Shown here: in pieces, positions 1-5,058 of the stretch | Layout of the letters: each line of letters starts with the position of its first letter | How positions within the stretch are numbered: the stretch's first letter is position 1 | Program-made: the position numbers and the translations under genes | Notes under the pieces: generated by a model | Seen by the model: only the letters and a program-made list of their open reading frames with translations | The model's database searches: none | What the model was told of the DNA's origin: nothing | Assembly (NCBI GenBank): GCA_024709185.1 | Contig: JANJXE010000148.1 | Span: 1 to 5,058, forward strand | Direction: 5' to 3' | Length of the DNA stretch: 5,058 bases | DNA from: Paludibacter sp. | GTDB taxonomy: Bacteria > Bacteroidota > Bacteroidia > Bacteroidales > Paludibacteraceae

Positions 1-2102
1 GAGTCGATTTCATGCTTTCGATACACAGCAATGCCGGCAACGGAGTAGCCAATCATGTGTTGATGCTGCATGTTGGACTGGACCCTACCGACTCGCAAAT
101 TTACAATACCTTCAATATCACCAATCCTGCACACAAGAAATTATCGGATGATAGTCGCGCAATCAGTACTGAAATCGCTAAGAACCTCTATGCCAACCAG
201 ATTACCATGTGGTCGTCGGGCTATTCGGTTCGGGGCGATAAAACCTTTGCCCGTACAGCCATGGGTTGGAGCGATGGCTATGGTGTACTCCGCAGCTTAT
301 ACGTTCCCGGCGTGATTTCAGAAGGCGCTATGCACGACTATATTCCCGAAACCTACCGCTTGATGAATTTAGAATACAAATGGCTGGAGGCCTGGAATTT
401 CTATAAATCGTTCTGTAATTACTTCAACGGAGGCGAAATACCTACCGGAAATATTGCCGGATCGGTGCGCGACAGTCGCATCAAATTGGAAACCACCTAT
501 AACAAATTCAAAGGACGCGATGAAATGCTTCCACTGAACGGCGCCAAATTAACACTGATTGAAACAGGTGAACAATATACCGTTGATAATTTACAAAATG
601 GCGTATTTGTTTTTAAGAATCTTACTCCTGGCATATATCATGTAAAAGCTGAAAAAGAGGGCTATTATGCACAAACGCAGGAAATTACTGTTAGCAAACA
701 CAATATTTCGTGGTTAAACATGAGTTTGAATCGCATTCGAAATACCCCGCCCGAAGTGATCAATTATTCACCAAAAGGGGCACTCACCGACAGCGTCGAT
801 GCTTCCACCAATATCGTTTTGGAATTTAACTGGGATATGGATATTGAATCAACAGCTGCTGCTTTTAGCATCTCTCCACCCGTAAATGGTAAAATTACCT
901 TCGAGGATACTCAGTATAAATTACGATTTACGCCTGATCTTCCTTTTGAAAAATCGACACTATACACGGTAACACTGGCAAAAACGGCCTCACATCCCGA
1001 TAACCTGAGTATGACACAGGATTTTAGTTTTCAGTTTACGACCAAAAGCCGCAACCGTCTTGCTTTGCTAAGCAGTTATCCCAATTTGCACCATAACAAA
1101 GTGCACTTTAGCTCACCGTCTTTCCGGATGATCTTCGACAGAAAACTGAATACTCTAAACATACAATCCACTATACAGGTACTCAACAGCATTCGTCAAC
1201 CGGTATCAAAAAATGCACGCTCGGTGGAAAGCAATAAAGTGAGTCTTCCCTATGGTTCCAATTATTTCAAACTAATCGACAATCTGGTTCCCGGAGAGCA
1301 GTACTACCTGGTGATTGACGGAATAGTGAAAGATGAAGTGGGTGTGTCGGTAGTTGAAAATATTGAGATTCCATTTACCGCTGTGAATGCATTAGTAGGA
1401 GATCTACCCGTTGTCGATGCTTTTGAAAGCGCTGGTTTCACCTATGATGCAGCAAAAAGTCAGGGAGCAACTGCAGTGGTTGCTGCGGTAAATTCCGCAA
1501 CAAAGCTGGCCGGTAGCAATTCCCTTAAGTTAACGGCTACGCTGGCTCCTGAAGGAGTTGCTGGCTTCACTGCCTCTTCGCCGGTTATTTTTACCAGTGA
1601 GGATGTCGCCGGACTCCATATTTTCGGTGACATGACAGGTAATGAACTTGCACTGGAGTTCACAGCCGGGTCTGATATTCGTTACATACCATTGTGCAAT
1701 CTTGCATTTTACGGATGGGAATTTCACGAAAAAGAGCTTTCAGCCCTTGCTCCTGCAACGAATTACGGTCTGACCGGAATACGTGTAAAACGAACTTCGG
1801 CCTATGATTGGAGTGCTGGCACAGAGCTGTACCTCGATAATCTGTTGAAATACAGCGAACCAATTTCCTCAACACCTTCTGAGGAGTTACATTCGGCGCT
1901 GGTGTATCCCAATCCGGCAAGTCAATGGCTTCAAACCGACCTGCCCGGTGCGACACTCAGTTTGTACACTCTTACCGGACAACTTGTTAGAACTGTAAAT
2001 GCATTACGAATGGCAGTTGATGATTTACCGTCCGGAAGTTACTTGATACGTATTGAATTGAATAACGAACGGAGTACACAGAAAGTGATTCTTAAAAAGT
2101 AA
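1..2102 (+). CDS. Secreted N-acetylmuramoyl-L-alanine amidase (Amidase_3-like), multi-domain, T9SS-sorted; 5' partial
   Basis: Predicted zinc amidase cleaving the bond between N-acetylmuramate and L-alanine in peptidoglycan, outside the cell. The frame is open to the window edge (V-D-F precede the first Met at 12), so this Met is internal and the signal peptide and first zinc ligands lie upstream. Numbering from that Met: residues 1-139 are the C-terminal part of the amidase fold, with the zinc-ligand motif SIHSNAG (His5), an RGD-type segment near 74-76, and VPGVISEG with the presumed catalytic Glu104 before an HDYIPETYRL helix. Residues about 146-240 resemble a carboxypeptidase-regulatory-like beta-sandwich (GVFVFKNLTPGIYHVKAEKEGY). 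About 244-345 and 346-457 are two SbsA/Big_5-like Ig domains; the first has the typical start PPEVINYSPKG and end FSFQFTT. About 462-616 is jelly-roll-like, resembling the C-terminal domains of some phosphodiester-glycosidase proteins. Residues 627-696 are a type A T9SS domain (VYPNP, LYTLTGQLV, LPSGSYLIRI, terminal KVILKK). The amidase and T9SS calls are firm; the jelly-roll call is tentative. Confidence 0.87.
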   Translation, partial: VDFMLSIHSNAGNGVANHVLMLHVGLDPTDSQIYNTFNITNPAHKKLSDDSRAISTEIAKNLYANQITMWSSGYSVRGDKTFARTAMGWSDGYGVLRSLYVPGVISEGAMHDYIPETYRLMNLEYKWLEAWNFYKSFCNYFNGGEIPTGNIAGSVRDSRIKLETTYNKFKGRDEMLPLNGAKLTLIETGEQYTVDNLQNGVFVFKNLTPGIYHVKAEKEGYYAQTQEITVSKHNISWLNMSLNRIRNTPPEVINYSPKGALTDSVDASTNIVLEFNWDMDIESTAAAFSISPPVNGKITFEDTQYKLRFTPDLPFEKSTLYTVTLAKTASHPDNLSMTQDFSFQFTTKSRNRLALLSSYPNLHHNKVHFSSPSFRMIFDRKLNTLNIQSTIQVLNSIRQPVSKNARSVESNKVSLPYGSNYFKLIDNLVPGEQYYLVIDGIVKDEVGVSVVENIEIPFTAVNALVGDLPVVDAFESAGFTYDAAKSQGATAVVAAVNSATKLAGSNSLKLTATLAPEGVAGFTASSPVIFTSEDVAGLHIFGDMTGNELALEFTAGSDIRYIPLCNLAFYGWEFHEKELSALAPATNYGLTGIRVKRTSAYDWSAGTELYLDNLLKYSEPISSTPSEELHSALVYPNPASQWLQTDLPGATLSLYTLTGQLVRTVNALRMAVDDLPSGSYLIRIELNNERSTQKVILKK

Positions 2103-2178
2103 CCCAATTACTTTAGGTAAATAAAAAAGGGCGCCTTCCATATGGAAAGTGCCCTTTTTGTCAGGAATAAACTACTTT
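2103..2178. other. Convergent intergenic region
   Basis: This 76-bp gap separates the stop of the plus-strand amidase gene from the stop of the minus-strand beta-helix gene. Apart from the terminator hairpin at 2124-2159 it is short AT-rich spacer, with no room for another gene. No promoter is expected here because both genes end at it. Confidence 0.85.
2124..2159. terminator. Bidirectional intrinsic terminator between convergent genes
   Basis: The outer stem pairs AAAAAGGGC (2124-2132) with GCCCTTTTT (2151-2159), nine perfect pairs. Inside it are a G-T wobble, a C-G pair and a C/A mismatch, then a TTCC/GGAA stem (2136-2139 with 2144-2147) closed by an ATAT loop. The T-run follows the GC-rich arm when read on plus, and the A-run becomes a U-run when read on minus, so the element can stop transcription from both sides. 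It starts 21 bp after the plus-strand stop codon and ends 19 bp from the minus-strand stop codon, as expected for a shared terminator. Confidence 0.88.
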
Positions 2179-3936
2179 TTATTTCATGAATTTCGTGGTT
2201 GCACCGTTAATTCGAATGATGTAAACTCCGGTATCGAGATCACGTTCGAAACTACCAGAGGTTCTTACACTTTCGATCTTCACACCGTTCATGGTGTAAA
2301 TTTCAACCATTGCCTCATCATCCAATTCGATCATCACTCCCGAAGGTGTACGCAGAATACGGGCAGTTCGCTCAATTGAAGGATTGGATGTTGTAATAAA
2401 CGGAAGTGTTGATTCGTGTGCTCCGGCATAGGTAAGTTCTGCGCGATCGGTTCCCAGCATATCTTTCAACACTTCAGGAAGGCGCGGAACTGCAAGGTTG
2501 GCATCCTGTACTGAGGATCCGGCAATAAGCAAATTACCTGCTGCAGCATCGGTAAATGTAACACTCACTGATTTCGAATTCACATCTTGAGTTGGGTTAG
2601 CTAGCTGATATTCTCCCAAACTTAAATATGTGGCAACATATTTATGAGTTGTGTTAGCCGGCAACGTATAAAAGCGATTGTAATCGCTGGCAGGTGTTGG
2701 AACTGCACTTATAAAATATGCATTCCCATGCGTAAGCACATCGCTTACAAAGATGTTATTTTTTATCTCAGCTGTATTTCCCGATAATTGTATTGCAGCG
2801 TAGTAACCTGTAGATGATGGATCGGTTAGCTGTGGCATGTAAAAAGTGTTATTGTAAATTTTTCCTGCTACACCACTATAGAACAAATACACCAGGTTGG
2901 TAGCTGTTGTCGATGGTTTGGTTTTATCCATTCCTGCAAAAGTGTTATTGTAAATATTATATGTGGCACCCGAGGAAAGGGATACAGTACGTTGACCATT
3001 ACCAGAAACTTCTTCAGTCATTGATTTTACAAACTTATTGTTGTAAATATTAACCGTACCAGAAACTCCTGTAGCTGTCCATAAACCATAACTGATGGTA
3101 CCTGCAGCGCCTGTTTGCTCCTGAATAAACTCATTTCCGAACACTTCCATGTTGTTAGTATAGTTCACTTCCACCAATCTGCGTCTGGCATTTACAATAT
3201 TATTTTTAAAAACGAGATTAGTAGCTTTTACAGTCGTCAATGTGCCTGAGTTAGTAATACGAACTCCCATTGCTACATTATTTCCAAGTGCAGTTAACTG
3301 ATTATTTTCAATAGTAAGATTCGCCGGACCAACTTCGATAGCAGTACCTTTACGTACTACTGCTCCAACACAAAATGGCGAACTGGTACTTGTAGTATTA
3401 TTAATAACTTTACAGTTTTTGATAGTTACGTTGTTACTTTCACCTACTACAACAATAACTCTGGCACCAACATGAGCAGCATTTGTGTTTGTAAACGTTA
3501 ACCTGCGGGTTGTTCCTCCAACTGCATAACCATCGATTGTCACATTGCTTGTACCAATAGTATTTGCATCAGCCCATCCAACAGTTAGTCCGGCAGTGGG
3601 ATAACCAATCACAAAATGCCCTGTTGGACTTAAATTATCTGCCAATTGGGTAAATGTTACAGTCCTGTCAACATCGGCATCGGGGCGGATGGTAATACTG
3701 AAACCATTGGTATTTACACCCAAACCAATATTGGCTGCTTCTGTAATATCCGAAGTGATTTCCAACACAATATTTCCGGCAACACCCAGTGTGTTAATAT
3801 CAGCAACGGCTGCACTCAATGAGGGGTAGTTTGGAGCAACTTCTGTAACTCCAACTTTATACACACCCGACAAACCAACGGCCATGGCCATGGTTGAAAA
3901 CGCTAAAACAATAGCTAAAAAAGTGATTTTTTTCAT
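2179..3936 (-). CDS. Secreted right-handed parallel beta-helix protein with T9SS-type C-terminal domain
   Basis: A complete 585-residue exported protein. ATG at 3936 is chosen because it opens a classic Sec signal peptide: MKK, a hydrophobic core (about 4-15), and AMA before likely cleavage at 19/20; there is no lipobox Cys. Residues about 30-165 carry a beta-rich leader (YPSLSAAVADINTLG, then NVTIDG), typical of Bacteroidota beta-helix surface proteins. About 166-400 is the helix, with stacked Asn turns: IKNCKV (172), ENNQL (210), KNNIV (244), FGNEF (266), YNNKF (298), YNNTF (329), YNNTF (361), KNNIF (392), mostly 31-34 residues apart. A D-x-x-G-x-x-R then GAHE block (492-508) closes it, like the G-A-D/H-E ends of related proteins. 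Residues about 521-585 resemble a short type A sorting domain (VEIYTMNGVKIES, DTGVYIIRINGATTKFMK) but lack the YPNP motif. No polysaccharide-lyase catalytic set is evident, so adhesion or structure is as likely as an enzyme. It lies 26 bp downstream of the propeller gene. Confidence 0.85.
   Translation of the reverse strand: MKKITFLAIVLAFSTMAMAVGLSGVYKVGVTEVAPNYPSLSAAVADINTLGVAGNIVLEITSDITEAANIGLGVNTNGFSITIRPDADVDRTVTFTQLADNLSPTGHFVIGYPTAGLTVGWADANTIGTSNVTIDGYAVGGTTRRLTFTNTNAAHVGARVIVVVGESNNVTIKNCKVINNTTSTSSPFCVGAVVRKGTAIEVGPANLTIENNQLTALGNNVAMGVRITNSGTLTTVKATNLVFKNNIVNARRRLVEVNYTNNMEVFGNEFIQEQTGAAGTISYGLWTATGVSGTVNIYNNKFVKSMTEEVSGNGQRTVSLSSGATYNIYNNTFAGMDKTKPSTTATNLVYLFYSGVAGKIYNNTFYMPQLTDPSSTGYYAAIQLSGNTAEIKNNIFVSDVLTHGNAYFISAVPTPASDYNRFYTLPANTTHKYVATYLSLGEYQLANPTQDVNSKSVSVTFTDAAAGNLLIAGSSVQDANLAVPRLPEVLKDMLGTDRAELTYAGAHESTLPFITTSNPSIERTARILRTPSGVMIELDDEAMVEIYTMNGVKIESVRTSGSFERDLDTGVYIIRINGATTKFMK
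2842..2955. repeat. Two identical 18-bp copies inside the beta-helix gene
   Basis: The 18-mer AAAAGTGTTATTGTAAAT occurs at 2842-2859 and again at 2938-2955, 96 bp (32 codons) apart and in the same reading frame. On the coding (minus) strand it encodes the IYNNTF turn of two successive helix rungs. A related, diverged copy lies near 3030-3048 over the YNNKF turn. This is coding repetition from duplicated rungs, not a mobile or regulatory repeat. Confidence 0.8.
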
Positions 3937-3962
3937 ACGACATTAAATTTAAATGATGAGAT
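3937..3962 (-). promoter_or_regulatory. Short intergenic leader before the beta-helix gene
   Basis: These 26 bp separate the stop codon of the propeller gene from the start codon of the beta-helix gene. Read on the minus strand the leader is AT-rich (CATTTAAATTTAATGTCGT before the ATG) with no Shine-Dalgarno-like GGAGG, which is normal for Bacteroidota translation starts. I find no Bacteroidota -7 motif (TAnnTTTG) on the minus strand here or in the last ~100 bp of the upstream gene, and no terminator hairpin. Co-transcription with the upstream gene is therefore the simplest reading. Confidence 0.5.
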
Positions 3963-5058
3963 TTATTTTTTCAAAATTCGTTTTGTTACAATTCCCTGTC
4001 CGGTATAAATACGAACAAGATAAGCACCTGCCTGGAGTGAGCTTACCTGAAGCACTGTGGTTCCTGTATTACCCGGCTCAGATACTATTAATCGGCCGTT
4101 CATATCATACAGCTCCAATTTGTCTACAACCATATCCGGGGATTCAATGCGAAGCTCTTCGTGTACGGGATTTGGATACACACGTACCGTTTCATCAAGA
4201 TTCAACAAAGGTTGTTGCACTGATGTATGCATCACAACAATTGGAGACGTGGAGGGTGCTTTGGTTATAAAGCTGTTTTCAGCTTTTGGCATGGCCCATA
4301 CGCCCAGTCGTTCGCTGGAATTGGAAATCACATACAGATTTCCTGCTAAATCATAATCGATCCCCACCGTATTGGTTCCCATGGCAGGTTTTATCGAATG
4401 CATCAACTTAAGGGACGGAACTCCGGATGAATTAAATGTTACTTCAAACACCTTTACCTCATTGCTACAGCCCATTGCCAGGCGTTTTCCATCGGGATGC
4501 ACAGCCATACCTGCCATCACCGAATTTCCAATCAGGAGTGGTGTCTGACCCGAATTAAACTTAACTGCACCAGTTGCATCCACATTAATAAGCGATGGAA
4601 TAGTAGCTGCATCTTCGGCACGGTGCTGCGATATCCACCAGCCACCCCGACCATCGGGCGCAATACACGAATTGTAGTTTTGCTGCAGATTACCATTCAA
4701 CCCATCGTTATACACAATGGCATCGGGAGGTGTCTGACGGGGTACTGTAAGCGTTCCAATATTATATTGTAACAGATTCCCCCTGTTGGTGGCTACTGCA
4801 TCAACATAATATTTGTCGAAAGTAAACAGTTTGGTAGCATCACCCGTACCGGTTACCCAACAATGAGAAATTGCACCGTGAATATTCACTCCATTCAATG
4901 ATGCCAGCCCTGTTGTAACGGATAATCCTGAAAATATCCTTGTAAAAGGAGCTGAAGGCTGCGCTGGATTCATTCGCCAAACTCCGGGATTGGTATCACT
5001 CCAGTCGGTGAGGTACACCAGACCATCATCGCCCACACTCACACGCATGGGAGAACTT
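3963..5058 (-). CDS. Secreted beta-propeller (NHL/YVTN-like) protein with T9SS C-terminal domain; 5' partial
   Basis: An exported surface protein of unknown function. The frame continues past the Met at 5048 to the window edge (S-S-P precede it), so that Met is internal and the N-terminus and signal peptide are missing. Numbering from it, residues 1-260 show recurring propeller-blade motifs: VGDDGLVYLTDWSD (5-18), IAPDGRGGWWISQH (129-142), VHPDGKRLAMGCSNEVKVFEV (183-203) and DLAGNLYVISNSSERLGVWAMP (233-254). The D-G/A-x-L-Y-V pattern is that of NHL or lactonase-like blades, which usually bind partners or small ligands. Residues about 255-287 are a Ser/Thr/Pro-rich linker. Residues 288-361 are a canonical type A T9SS sorting domain: VRVYPNPVHEELRIE, LELYDMNGRLI, LQAGAYLVRIYTGQG and terminal TKRILKK. 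No catalytic set was identified. It precedes the beta-helix gene by 26 bp on the same strand, so the two probably form an operon. Sorting-domain confidence is high, fold confidence moderate, function unknown. Confidence 0.83.
   Translation of the reverse strand, partial: SSPMRVSVGDDGLVYLTDWSDTNPGVWRMNPAQPSAPFTRIFSGLSVTTGLASLNGVNIHGAISHCWVTGTGDATKLFTFDKYYVDAVATNRGNLLQYNIGTLTVPRQTPPDAIVYNDGLNGNLQQNYNSCIAPDGRGGWWISQHRAEDAATIPSLINVDATGAVKFNSGQTPLLIGNSVMAGMAVHPDGKRLAMGCSNEVKVFEVTFNSSGVPSLKLMHSIKPAMGTNTVGIDYDLAGNLYVISNSSERLGVWAMPKAENSFITKAPSTSPIVVMHTSVQQPLLNLDETVRVYPNPVHEELRIESPDMVVDKLELYDMNGRLIVSEPGNTGTTVLQVSSLQAGAYLVRIYTGQGIVTKRILKK

Noticed and set aside
12..14. ATG at 12 as the true start of the amidase gene
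   Set aside because: It falls in the middle of the conserved amidase zinc-ligand strand (F-M-L-S-I-H), the frame is open upstream, and no signal peptide follows it. The gene must start before the window.
1460..1956. Three minus-strand open frames within the amidase gene
   Set aside because: They overlap one another and lie opposite conserved beta-sandwich and sorting-domain sequence on plus, with no recognisable protein features.
2140..2143. Central ATAT of the intergenic palindrome as a regulator-binding site
   Set aside because: The palindrome lies between two stop codons, with no promoter expected, and is adequately explained as the tip of the terminator hairpin.
2149..2379. Plus-strand open frame of 76 codons starting in the terminator
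   Set aside because: It begins inside the terminator arm and runs antisense to the sorting-domain end of the beta-helix gene. Its translation shows no domain, signal peptide or sensible composition, so it is a shadow frame.
3882..3893. Perfect 12-bp palindrome CCATGGCCATGG, a possible operator
   Set aside because: It lies inside the signal peptide and is fully explained by the Met-Ala-Met-Ala codons just before the cleavage site.
3953..4356. Two overlapping plus-strand open frames antisense to the propeller gene
   Set aside because: Both are opposite a well-supported T9SS domain and propeller blades, and their translations look like random reverse-frame sequence.
1..5058. Search for a defence system, phage genes, transposase or CRISPR array
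   Set aside because: Nearly all of the window is covered by three T9SS-cargo genes. No transposase, terminal inverted repeats, integrase, tRNA or direct-repeat array is visible.

Overview
The window suggests a member of the Bacteroidota, probably the Bacteroidales or a relative. The main evidence is that all three genes encode proteins with C-terminal type IX secretion (T9SS) sorting-domain sequences, and that system is essentially confined to this phylum. Moderate GC by eye, no visible Shine-Dalgarno motif before the one start codon in view, and surface-protein domain types common in Bacteroidota agree with this. The species cannot be named from the sequence.

The layout is compact and convergent. 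Positions 1-2102 on the plus strand hold the 3' part of a large gene for a secreted, multi-domain protein with an N-acetylmuramoyl-L-alanine amidase (Amidase_3-type) catalytic half. After it come a carboxypeptidase-regulatory-like domain, two SbsA/Big_5-like Ig domains, a jelly-roll-like domain and a T9SS sorting domain. Its 5' end lies outside the window. A 76-bp intergenic gap (2103-2178) carries a strong hairpin flanked by an A-tract and a T-tract, which can serve as a shared bidirectional terminator. On the minus strand, reading toward that terminator, are two genes separated by 26 bp. The upstream one is a 5'-truncated beta-propeller protein with a canonical T9SS domain (3963 to the window edge). 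The downstream one is a complete 585-residue parallel beta-helix protein with a signal peptide and a divergent sorting domain (2179-3936).

All three products are predicted to cross the inner membrane by Sec, cross the outer membrane by T9SS, and end at the cell surface or outside the cell. The amidase could act on peptidoglycan. The beta-helix and propeller proteins have no recognisable catalytic residues and look like adhesive, binding or structural surface proteins. The two minus-strand genes are probably co-transcribed. I see no RNA genes, mobile elements, CRISPR arrays or phage genes, and no non-coding stretch longer than 76 bp. The window looks like an ordinary secretome region. The points worth a second look are the amidase domain architecture, the irregular Asn-ladder beta-helix and its atypical sorting domain.
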